In this document: positions 1 through 5,041 of the stretch, one piece after another
How the letters are laid out: every line of letters begins with the position of its first letter
Numbering within the stretch: position 1 is the stretch's first letter
From: Candidatus Aerophobota bacterium
Lineage (GTDB): Bacteria > Aerophobota > Aerophobia > Aerophobales > B3-G15
NCBI GenBank assembly: GCA_014859225.1
Contig: JACUUP010000103.1
Location: forward strand, 1 to 5,041
Length of the DNA stretch: 5,041 nt
Reading direction: 5' to 3'
Program-made: the position numbers and the translations under genes
Notes under the pieces: model-generated
Database searches by the model: none
Seen by the model: the letters and a program-made list of their open reading frames with translations, nothing else
Told to the model about the DNA's origin: nothing

Positions 1-831
1 ATAATCATGGAAAAGATGAACAAGATTGTTATTGTGCTGCCAGGAGTCCCGGCAGAGCTTCAGGCAATGACCGCTTCGGTAGCTTCATATCTTTCTAATA
101 AAATTCCTGCTCAGAAAACGCTAATAAAATCGCTTACCTTAAAGGTTTTCGGATTAGGGGAATCCCAGGTTAATGAAAAAATTGCCTCTTTAATGTCAAT
201 GACCAATCCAACAGTTGCCCTTCTTGCTAAAAAAGGGGAAGTTCATATACGCATTACAGCAAAATTTACTTTAGATGAAGCTGAGCGTGAAATTAAAAAT
301 ATGGAGAAGATTATAAGAGAAAAGTTAGGAGATTACATCTTTGGTACAGATGATGAAACTATGGAGGAGGTAGTGGGAAAGCTTTTAATTGACAAAAATA
401 TTAAAATTAGTCTGGCAGAGTCCTGTTCCGGCGGACTTGTTGCCCATCGCCTTACAAATGTGCCTGGAATTTCTGCAAGTCTTTTGTGTGCAGTGGTTAG
501 CTACAGCAATGAGGCTAAATCTACCTTTTTAAAAGTTTCCTCTGAACTTATAAAAGAAAAAGGGGCTGTTTCATCTGAAGTCGCAAGAGAAATGGCAAGA
601 GGAATAAGTGCTTTAACCTGCTCTGATGTATCAGTGGGAATAACAGGTATTGCAGGGCCAGGAGGTGGAACCTCGGAAAAACCTGTTGGTCTTGTATACA
701 TTGCTTTAAACACAGAAGATAAAGATATATCTCACAAGTATTATTTTTCTGGAACAAGAGATATGATAAAATGGAGAACCTCCCAGGCAACACTTGACCT
801 TATAAGAAGGTATATTCTGGGCAAAATTTAA
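1..831 (+). CDS. cinA: CinA family protein, 5'-truncated by window edge (KH-like and NMN deamidase domains)
   Basis: This is the C-terminal two thirds of a full-length CinA. The frame is open to base 1, and the ATG at base 7 is not the true start: the stretch just after it (VIVLPGVPAELQAM) is the conserved segment that ends the N-terminal MoaB/MogA-like domain, so about 150 residues lie upstream of the window. Counting from the Met at base 7, residues ~40-115 form the central KH-like domain and ~118-274 the PncC-type domain, which deamidates nicotinamide mononucleotide to nicotinate mononucleotide in NAD salvage. Visible family motifs are AESCSGG (137-143), VSYSNEAK with Tyr166 and Lys171, and TGIAGPGGG (213-221) followed by EKPVGLVY. 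The N-terminal domain is linked to ADP-ribose pyrophosphatase activity in some CinA proteins. It is cytosolic. It ends with TAA directly against an ATG of the next frame and appears co-transcribed with hypB and hypA. Confidence 0.95.
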   Translation: MIMEKMNKIVIVLPGVPAELQAMTASVASYLSNKIPAQKTLIKSLTLKVFGLGESQVNEKIASLMSMTNPTVALLAKKGEVHIRITAKFTLDEAEREIKNMEKIIREKLGDYIFGTDDETMEEVVGKLLIDKNIKISLAESCSGGLVAHRLTNVPGISASLLCAVVSYSNEAKSTFLKVSSELIKEKGAVSSEVAREMARGISALTCSDVSVGITGIAGPGGGTSEKPVGLVYIALNTEDKDISHKYYFSGTRDMIKWRTSQATLDLIRRYILGKI

Positions 832-852
832 ATGAAAAGCAGGGAGAAAATT

Positions 853-1521
853 ATGAGAATAATAAAAGCAGGCGAAGGAGAGATACTGGATATAGAACTG
901 GAAGAAGATTTTCTAAAAAAAAATAGACAGTTTGCAAAAAAGAACAAATCCCTCTTAGAGCAAAATAATGTCAGGGCTATTGATGTCATGGGCTCAATAG
1001 GTTCAGGAAAAACATCCCTGATTCAACTTTTAACTTCCATCTTGCGAGAAAAATTTCGCATAGCTGTAATAGCAGGAGACCTCACCACCGATATTGATGC
1101 AAAAAGGATTGAGCAGGAAAAAGTGCAGGTAGTGCAGATAAACACGGGAAAAGAGTGCCACCTGGATGCAAATCTTGTCAAAAAGGCTCTCCTGAGTTTA
1201 GCCCTTGAGAGGATAGATGTAATCTTCATAGAAAACGTAGGTAACCTCATCTGTCCGGCTGATTTTCCCCTTGGTGCTCACCAGAGGCTGGTAGTTATCT
1301 CAGTTACAGAAGGACCATGGATGGTGGTAAAACACCCCTACATTTTTAAAGACGCTCATGTTGTAGCAATAAATAAGGTGGACCTTGCAGAAGCTATGCA
1401 GGTTTCACCTCAAAAGCTCATTGAGGATATTGCTAAAATCAACCCAAGGATAAAAGCTTTTCCTGTAAGCTGTCGTCAAAATAAAGGGATAATGCAGGTT
1501 ATTGAAGCCTTAAGTCTTTGA
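853..1521 (+). CDS. hypB: Hydrogenase nickel incorporation GTPase HypB
   Basis: HypB is the SIMIBI-class GTPase that, with HypA, delivers nickel to the large subunit of [NiFe]-hydrogenase. From the ATG at 853 (222 residues) one sees the P-loop GSIGSGKT (47-54), GDLTTDIDA (75-83), the metal-site GKECHLDA with Cys102/His103, ENVGNLICP (127-135) with the third ligand Cys134, and the guanine-specificity motif NKVD (174-177). There is no His-rich stretch or N-terminal CxxCGC motif, so it is the compact HypB without nickel storage. The frame is open to an ATG at 832 that abuts the cinA stop, but I prefer 853: AGGGAG at 841-846 lies 6 nt before it, the site at 832 has no Shine-Dalgarno, and the family usually begins with a short strand like MRIIKAGE. 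Members of this family also serve urease in some species, but no urease gene is present here. Confidence 0.96.
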   Translation: MRIIKAGEGEILDIELEEDFLKKNRQFAKKNKSLLEQNNVRAIDVMGSIGSGKTSLIQLLTSILREKFRIAVIAGDLTTDIDAKRIEQEKVQVVQINTGKECHLDANLVKKALLSLALERIDVIFIENVGNLICPADFPLGAHQRLVVISVTEGPWMVVKHPYIFKDAHVVAINKVDLAEAMQVSPQKLIEDIAKINPRIKAFPVSCRQNKGIMQVIEALSL

Positions 1522-1542
1522 AACTGGCAAGAGGGGTTTTAA

Positions 1543-1917
1543 ATGCATGATTTTTCCATATCAAGACAGATCGCATCTGAGGTGATTAAGAGGGCAAATG
1601 AAAAGAAAGCTTCTCAGGTTCTGGAGATAAAGCTAAAAATTGGAGAGCTAACCCATCTTAATCCTGAACAGATAAGTTTCTGGTTGAAAGAGCTTTTCAA
1701 AGACACTTTAGCCGAGCAGGCAAACATCAAAATTGAAAAGGTGCCTGTTAGTTTGCAGTGCAAAAAATGCAGCTACCAGGGAAAAATTGAGATAGAGGAA
1801 AAATTTTACTATCCTCCTCTTCTTAACTTTATTTTTTGTCCTCATTGCAAATCAGAAAAGATAAAAATTAAGTCAGGAGATGAATGTTTACTTGAGAGGA
1901 TAAAAATAAAAAGGTAG
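1543..1917 (+). CDS. hypA: Hydrogenase maturation nickel metallochaperone HypA
   Basis: HypA is a small Zn-containing nickel chaperone that docks on HypB and the hydrogenase large subunit. The 124-residue length is usual for the family. The N-terminus MHD carries the nickel-ligand His2. Position 3 is Asp where Glu is usual. The conserved IGELTHLNPEQISFWLKEL segment (33-51) follows. The structural zinc site is two CxxC pairs, CKKC (73-76) and CPHC (99-102). One further cysteine, Cys115, lies near the C-terminus in the usual ECLLERI-type tail. GAGGGG at 1531-1536 sits 6 nt before the ATG. The gene follows hypB by 21 nt, giving the order hypB-hypA. The remaining maturation genes (hypC, D, E, F) and the hydrogenase are not in this window. 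Confidence 0.96.
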   Translation: MHDFSISRQIASEVIKRANEKKASQVLEIKLKIGELTHLNPEQISFWLKELFKDTLAEQANIKIEKVPVSLQCKKCSYQGKIEIEEKFYYPPLLNFIFCPHCKSEKIKIKSGDECLLERIKIKR

Positions 1918-1919
1918 AC

Positions 1920-3095
1920 TTAGCTTATCAGGGCAAGCTCATTTTCTTCATTAAAAACTTTTCCCCTTTTTACAGGAAAAGAAAAAATAACTTCTCTTCC
2001 CACAGGAGGAAGCTCTCTGTAGTTATCCACAGTAGCTATCATACGATGCTGGCCAACTCTTAGAAAAAGATGTGCTTTGTTGTCAATGGTAACTTCTCTA
2101 TCCTCTATCAGCGCTTTAAATGTAAAAAAGCCATCTAATTTTGTTGATTTAACATCCTCTACAAGCTGAGTATCCTCAGGTCTTATACCAAATATTACAT
2201 CTTTGCCCAGCATATTTTTCTCTTTGAGTTTATCTTCCCATTCCCGGGGAACTTTAATCCTTATGTCCGATACAGGGTCAGCCATGATAAGATAGCCCTC
2301 CTTTTTCCCCAGGGTAAGGCGAAACATATTCATGGAAGGATTACCCAAAAATTCAGCTACAAAAACAGTTGCCGGATGCTCGTAAATATCATCAAAAGTT
2401 CCCACCTGCTCTATTTTTCCTTCCCTCATAACTGCTGTGCGGTCAGCAAGAGCCACTGCTTCTGATTGGTCGTGGGTAACGTAAACTGTTGTAATTAAGA
2501 ACCTGCGCAAAATTTTTTTTATCTCCACCCTTGTTTTCACCCTGAGCTTTGCATCCAGGCTGGAAAGAGGCTCATCTAAAAGAAAAACACTTGGATTTCT
2601 TATAATACATCTACCAAGTGCTACCCTTTGCTTTTGTCCCTGGGATAAGGTTCTGGGCATCCTTCCTAAAAGCTCCCTGAATCCTACTCCCAGGGTTTGA
2701 GCGGTAAACTCTATCTTCTCATCAATTAAAAATTCGGGCAGCTTTCTAATTCTGAAGGGAAAAGCAAGATTTTCTCTTGATACCATATGAGGATAAAGTG
2801 CATAGGTTTGAAAAACCATCCCTATGTTTCTTTCCCTGGGGCGAACTCTGGTTACATCCCTGCCATCAAAATAAACCCTGCCCTCCTCAATCTTCTCAAG
2901 TCCGGCGATAACTTTAAGCAGGGTAGTTTTTCCACATCCCGTAGGTCCAATAACACCAAGGGTTTCCCCTTCTTTTATATCAAGATAGATATGGTCAAGA
3001 CCGTATATGGCAGAGGAATCTTTCTGCTTTCCAATAAGAAAAGACCTCTCCTGATAAAACTTTTTAACTACACCTTCCAGCCGGATACTACTCAT
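1920..3095 (-). CDS. ABC transporter ATP-binding protein, MalK/UgpC-like (CUT1 type)
   Basis: A 391-residue cytosolic ATPase subunit of the MalK/UgpC type, the class that powers sugar or glycerol-phosphate import. The nucleotide-binding domain (1-~245) has Walker A GPTGCGKT (50-57), Q-loop Gln96, signature LSQGQ (150-154), Walker B VFLLDEP (170-176), D-loop SSLD (178-181) and H-loop His208. The C-terminal TOBE/OB regulatory part (~250-391) starts with FLGNPSMN and contains FGIRPED (302-308), as in MalK. Two oddities are visible: the usual LSGGQ signature has Gln for the second residue's following Gly, and residues ~14-30 form an insertion between the first strands compared with MalK. No permease or binding protein is nearby, so the substrate is unknown. 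The start is supported by AAGGT at 3108-3104, 8 nt upstream. It lies 28 nt after the small Zn-knuckle gene and probably shares its transcript. Confidence 0.93.
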   Translation of the reverse strand: MSSIRLEGVVKKFYQERSFLIGKQKDSSAIYGLDHIYLDIKEGETLGVIGPTGCGKTTLLKVIAGLEKIEEGRVYFDGRDVTRVRPRERNIGMVFQTYALYPHMVSRENLAFPFRIRKLPEFLIDEKIEFTAQTLGVGFRELLGRMPRTLSQGQKQRVALGRCIIRNPSVFLLDEPLSSLDAKLRVKTRVEIKKILRRFLITTVYVTHDQSEAVALADRTAVMREGKIEQVGTFDDIYEHPATVFVAEFLGNPSMNMFRLTLGKKEGYLIMADPVSDIRIKVPREWEDKLKEKNMLGKDVIFGIRPEDTQLVEDVKSTKLDGFFTFKALIEDREVTIDNKAHLFLRVGQHRMIATVDNYRELPPVGREVIFSFPVKRGKVFNEENELALIS

Positions 3096-3123
3096 TTTAA
3101 TCTACCTTGCTCTTTGTGATAAC

Positions 3124-3426
3124 CTACTCAACAAAGCTTCCGCCTTCTATCTTCCGGCCAATAACCTTATAATTTCGGTCAAAATCAACATCTATGCGCA
3201 TAAGATTTGGACACTTTTTCCCCAAGGCTTCTTTTTTCAAATTAAAGGCAGCTCCGCCTTTTCCCTGGTCAAGATATAGATTTTGCAGGTCAGTTCTGCG
3301 GTTAACATGTATGATGATGTCTTCTCCACACTTATCACACTTTACTTTGAAGGGAATAAAATCAGCCTGCCTTTTCTTTTCTGCCGACTGCCTCATTTTC
3401 CCTGTTATCTTATCAAAAAGACCCAA
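3124..3426 (-). CDS. Uncharacterised small Zn-knuckle-like protein (TTG start)
   Basis: A 100-residue protein of unknown function. It begins with MGLFDKI and a Lys/Arg-rich stretch (to about 20), followed by a knuckle CDKCGE (Cys30, Cys33), a central segment with ALGKKCPNLMRI (Cys72), and a conserved-looking C-terminus, FDRNYKVIGRKIEGGSFV. The CxxCG motif suggests zinc binding; only three cysteines are present, so a fourth ligand may be His40 or come from a partner. The layout matches, from memory, small hypothetical proteins of Clostridia and Chloroflexota. The start codon is TTG: AAGGGGGTG (3443-3435), close to the ideal Shine-Dalgarno, lies 8 nt upstream, and no ATG occurs nearby; an internal ATG at codon 11 would remove the conserved N-terminus. 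It is the first gene after a strong minus-strand promoter, with the ABC ATPase behind it, so the two may be functionally linked. There is no signal peptide or membrane segment. Confidence 0.85.
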   Translation of the reverse strand: MGLFDKITGKMRQSAEKKRQADFIPFKVKCDKCGEDIIIHVNRRTDLQNLYLDQGKGGAAFNLKKEALGKKCPNLMRIDVDFDRNYKVIGRKIEGGSFVE

Positions 3427-3491
3427 GACGAATACACCCCCTTTTTGCTTTGTGTGGTATTGTTTTTTTGCTCACCTTTTGTCTAAAAATG

Positions 3492-3519
3492 ATTATAGTG
3501 CTTTACAGAAAAAAGTCAA
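3492..3519 (-). promoter_or_regulatory. Sigma-70-type promoter for the Zn-knuckle/ABC ATPase genes
   Basis: Read on the minus strand, the -35 box TTGACT (3519-3514) and the perfect -10 box TATAAT (3497-3492) are separated by 16 nt. Transcription would begin near 3485, leaving a leader of about 59 nt before the TTG start at 3426. The match is close to the housekeeping consensus, and the position fits the only genes it can serve. I see no attenuator in the leader. Confidence 0.8.
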
Positions 3520-3530
3520 AGTTGCAACTT
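3519..3530. promoter_or_regulatory. Perfect 12-bp palindrome between divergent -35 boxes (candidate operator)
   Basis: AAGTTGCAACTT is a perfect inverted repeat centred between the two divergent promoters. It overlaps the first base of the minus-strand -35 box and the first two bases of the plus-strand -35 box. Part of the symmetry comes from the two TTGAC boxes facing away from each other, but the inner GTTGCAAC core is symmetric independently of them. A regulator bound here would cover both promoters. Operator function is inferred; no regulator gene is present in the window. Confidence 0.4.
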
Positions 3531-3556
3531 GACGATGAATTCCAGATTGATAGAAT
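3529..3556 (+). promoter_or_regulatory. Sigma-70-type promoter for the DUF362/ferredoxin gene
   Basis: The -35 box TTGACG (3529-3534) and -10 box TAGAAT (3551-3556) are separated by 16 nt, five of six bases matching consensus in each. Transcription would start near 3563, giving a short leader of about 25 nt before the ATG at 3588, which contains the Shine-Dalgarno AAAAAGG. Confidence 0.75.
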
Positions 3557-3587
3557 ACAGATTTAAAATAAGCAAAAAGGTAAAGTT

Positions 3588-4697
3588 ATGCAGAAAAGCA
3601 AAGTTTTTCACATCCCGGCGGTGAAACCCTGGAAAAAGATAGACAGATTATTCAGTCAAAGCGGAATAAAGGATACGATAAAAGATGAGGATATTGTAGC
3701 TGTAAAGCTTCATTTTGGTGAGCTCGGTAATACTCGCTACATCCGCCCTATTTTTGCACGCAAGATAGTTGATTTAGTTAAAGAAGCAGGAGGAAGACCC
3801 TTCCTAACCGACACCACCACTCTCTACAAACGAGCCCGGCACAACTTGTTTGACTATCTGGATGCAGCAGCAAAGAATGGTTTTACTACAGAAAGTATGG
3901 GTTGTCCTATCCTTATAGCCGATGGGCTGCACGGGACAAACGGGAAGTGGATTGAGCTTGACTCATTCAACAAATTTAAACGAGTAAAGGTTGCCCAGTC
4001 TATCTATGAGGCAGATTTTTTAATTTCTCTTGCCCATATAACCTTTCATCCGGAGACAGGTTTTGCCGGTTCTGTAAAAAATGTAGCTATGGGGTGCGCA
4101 ACAAAAGAAACAAAACTCGCCATGCACTCATCTGAAGCAAAACCAGCTTACAATAAAGAAAAGTGCACCTTGTGTCTGAGGTGCGTTAAAATCTGTCCGG
4201 GTGCAGCCTTCTATGAAAAAACAAAACAGGTTTATTATCAGAAGGAAAAATGTATAGGATGTGGGGAATGTATTTCTGTTTGTCCATCTGAGGCAATAAA
4301 GGTTCCCTGGGCATCAGTTCTTGCTTTTGACGTGCAAAAAGGGATAATGGATGGATTTAAGGGAGTTACCCACATTTTTGGAGAAAAAATGGCATTCATA
4401 AACATCGGCTTTGATATCACTTCTCACTGTGACTGCCCGGGGGAAAGTGAGCTTCCCGTGGTTCCTGATATAGGCATTCTTGCCTCCAGTGATGCTATAG
4501 CCTGCGATAAGGCAAGCTATGACCTTGTCACACAGGCTGTTGCTTATCCCGGCTCTGAGGTTCAACAAAAGGGAATAGACAAAGATGAGGATAAAATTGA
4601 ACCTGTATACCCGGATGTTGACATCTCCCGATACTGGAGTTTATGCAAGGAGGCTGGATTAGGGAACGTACACTATGAGCTGGAGGTAATCTCCTGA
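3588..4697 (+). CDS. DUF362 domain protein with two [4Fe-4S] ferredoxin motifs
   Basis: A 369-residue cytosolic iron-sulfur protein of the DUF362 family, common in anaerobic bacteria and archaea and without a settled biochemical role; electron transfer is likely. The DUF362 part starts at residue ~35 with VAVKLHFGELGN (37-48), continues through FLTDTTTLY (72-80) and FLISLAHITFHPETGFAGSVKN (144-165, split here by no gap), and resumes after the ferredoxin insert. The insert (~185-240) holds two classic motifs: CTLCLRC-x3-CP with Cys193, 196, 199, 203 and CIGCGEC-x3-CP with Cys222, 225, 228, 232, enough for two [4Fe-4S] clusters. After it come SHCDCPG with Cys281/Cys283, typical of the family, and a D-x-AACD-like segment, SDAIACDKAS (301-310). 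AAAAAGG lies 7 nt before the ATG. It is apparently monocistronic, with its own promoter; its stop codon converges on the tRNA 17 nt away. No redox partner is encoded next to it. Confidence 0.92.
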   Translation: MQKSKVFHIPAVKPWKKIDRLFSQSGIKDTIKDEDIVAVKLHFGELGNTRYIRPIFARKIVDLVKEAGGRPFLTDTTTLYKRARHNLFDYLDAAAKNGFTTESMGCPILIADGLHGTNGKWIELDSFNKFKRVKVAQSIYEADFLISLAHITFHPETGFAGSVKNVAMGCATKETKLAMHSSEAKPAYNKEKCTLCLRCVKICPGAAFYEKTKQVYYQKEKCIGCGECISVCPSEAIKVPWASVLAFDVQKGIMDGFKGVTHIFGEKMAFINIGFDITSHCDCPGESELPVVPDIGILASSDAIACDKASYDLVTQAVAYPGSEVQQKGIDKDEDKIEPVYPDVDISRYWSLCKEAGLGNVHYELEVIS

Positions 4698-4714
4698 AAG
4701 TTCTGCTTTTATTC

Positions 4715-4803
4715 TGGTGCCGGAGGAGGGAATCGAACCCCCACGGGGGGTAAGCCCCACTGGATTTTGAGTCCAGCGCGTCTACCAGTTCCGCCACTCC
4801 GGC
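4715..4803 (-). tRNA. tRNA-Leu (anticodon CAA)
   Basis: An 89-nt class II tRNA on the minus strand including an encoded 3' CCA (bases 4717-4715). The acceptor stem pairs GCCGGAG with CTCCGGC, with discriminator A. The D-stem is GCG/CGC around a loop containing GG. The anticodon stem CTGGA/TCCAG closes the loop CTCAAAA, giving anticodon CAA at 4769-4767, which reads UUG. The long variable arm of 17 nt has a GGGG/CCCC stem, as expected for leucine. The T-stem GGGGG/CCCTC (one G-U pair) closes the loop TTCGATT. All arms pair fully and there is no intron. Confidence 0.97.
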
Positions 4804-4822
4804 AAAGTAGCTATTCCATTTT

Positions 4823-4851
4823 ATTATAACTTAATTGCAGAAGAGAGGCAA
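4823..4851 (-). promoter_or_regulatory. Promoter of tRNA-Leu
   Basis: On the minus strand, TTGCCT (4851-4846, four of six to consensus) and a perfect TATAAT (4828-4823) are 17 nt apart. The predicted transcription start near 4816 is about 13 nt before the mature tRNA 5' end at 4803, a typical distance for a tRNA gene. Confidence 0.65.
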
Positions 4852-4891
4852 GTTTGGATTCCCTTCTTCTTTGCCCTGAGGCTTGCAGGAC

Positions 4892-4920
4892 ACAATGTCA
4901 CATGTTGAGACCTGACCCCA
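4892..4920. repeat. Possible terminal sequence of a REP/IS200-like (Y1 transposase) element
   Basis: The stretch ending TTGAGACCTGACCCCA (4905-4920), preceded by AATGTCACATG, resembles from memory the GGGGTCAGGTCT-type sequences that flank REP-associated and IS200-like tyrosine transposase genes in many bacterial genomes. An imperfect hairpin can be drawn (CAATGT with ACATGTTG, one bulged base), and such elements carry subterminal imperfect hairpins. There is only one copy in the window and no transposase is seen, so this is either an element end or a remnant. Confidence 0.35.
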
Positions 4921-4947
4921 TCCCATTGAGCTTTACAATTCATGGCA

Positions 4948-5041
4948 TTAGAGCTTCCAGATAATTCTATCACTTCCTTTTATCCGACTTGCTATCTCTT
5001 GCAACTTAATAAGTATCCTTATTTTTTCTTCAAAAGAGAGA
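4948..5041 (-). CDS. Possible C-terminal end of a gene running off the window
   Basis: A minus-strand frame is open from the window edge (5040) for 30 codons to a TAA at 4950-4948. It reads as an amphipathic, protein-like tail containing EEKIRILIKLQEIA and ending SDRIIWKL. I do not recognise the family. Thirty open codons occur often by chance, so the case rests on composition and on the 3' end lying just before the element-like sequence at 4892-4920, where a transposase or its passenger gene would end. Start and function are unknown. Confidence 0.3.
   Translation of the reverse strand, partial: LSFEEKIRILIKLQEIASRIKGSDRIIWKL

Larger units (their letters stand above)
4804..5041. other. Mostly non-coding tail upstream of tRNA-Leu
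   Basis: This 238-bp segment holds the tRNA promoter, the element-like sequence and the possible gene end listed separately. Between them I see no complete ORF, rho-independent terminator or tandem repeat. Confidence 0.5.

Noticed and set aside
7-9. ATG at base 7 as a true start giving a short CinA
   Set aside because: The frame is open upstream to base 1, no ribosome site can be seen in six bases, and the residues after it belong to the end of the N-terminal domain of full-length CinA.
832-852. ATG at 832, abutting the cinA stop, as the hypB start
   Set aside because: It has no Shine-Dalgarno at a usable distance, while AGGGAG is correctly placed before the ATG at 853 and the family N-terminus fits the shorter form.
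1941-1981. Minus-strand hairpin CTTTTCC/GGAAAAG followed by TTTTT, as a terminator for the ABC ATPase gene
   Set aside because: It lies inside the coding sequence before the stop codon, and the stem is short and A/T-rich with a 10-nt loop, so it is too weak to call.
3194-3532. Plus-strand frames of 112 and 67 codons opposite the Zn-knuckle gene
   Set aside because: They overlap a gene with a strong ribosome site, run through the divergent promoters, and have a low-complexity, Phe/Cys-rich translation typical of an antisense shadow.
4682-4694. GGAG-GTAAT-CTCC hairpin at the end of the DUF362 gene as a terminator
   Set aside because: It has only a 4-bp stem inside the last codons, and no T-run follows directly.
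4528-4797. Minus-strand frame of 89 codons over the tRNA and the 3' end of the DUF362 gene
   Set aside because: Most of it is antisense to the tRNA-Leu or to a well-supported coding region; this is a common spurious ORF over tRNA genes.
4999-5007. TTGCAACTT, a partial copy of the divergent-promoter palindrome
   Set aside because: Nine of twelve bases match, but the left half-site is broken and it is not next to a promoter; it is probably chance.

Overview
The window looks like chromosomal DNA of an anaerobic bacterium of moderately low G+C. It carries [NiFe]-hydrogenase maturation genes, a DUF362/ferredoxin iron-sulfur protein, good sigma-70-type promoters, strong Shine-Dalgarno sites (one driving a TTG start) and a tRNA with encoded CCA. 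The ABC ATPase and the small Zn-knuckle protein resemble, from memory, proteins of Clostridia-like Firmicutes and Chloroflexota. The phylum cannot be fixed from this sequence alone.

Layout. (1) Bases 1-1917, plus strand: a tight run of cinA (5' end outside the window), hypB and hypA with gaps of about 21 nt, probably one transcript whose promoter lies upstream of the window. CinA belongs to NMN/NAD salvage; HypB and HypA are the GTPase and Zn/Ni chaperone that load nickel into [NiFe]-hydrogenase. (2) Bases 1920-3426, minus strand: a small three-cysteine protein of unknown function (TTG start) followed 28 nt later by a MalK/UgpC-type ABC ATPase with no permease or binding protein in view. The hypA and ATPase stop codons converge with only 2 nt between them. 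(3) Bases 3427-3587: a compact divergent regulatory region. Two near-consensus sigma-70 promoters stand back to back, their -35 boxes 9 bp apart, with a perfect 12-bp palindrome across the gap. (4) Bases 3588-4697, plus strand: a DUF362 protein with two [4Fe-4S] ferredoxin motifs. (5) Bases 4715-4803, minus strand: tRNA-Leu(CAA) with its own promoter. (6) Bases 4804-5041: a mostly non-coding tail holding that promoter, a sequence resembling the ends of REP/IS200-like (Y1 transposase) elements, and possibly the last 30 codons of a minus-strand gene running off the edge.

The common theme is anaerobic redox metabolism (nickel maturation, Fe-S protein). No CRISPR array, complete IS, phage gene or toxin-antitoxin pair is visible, and I see no clear new multi-gene system. 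The most informative signals are the divergent promoter/palindrome, the permease-less ATPase paired with an uncharacterised Zn-knuckle protein, and the possible mobile-element end beside the tRNA.
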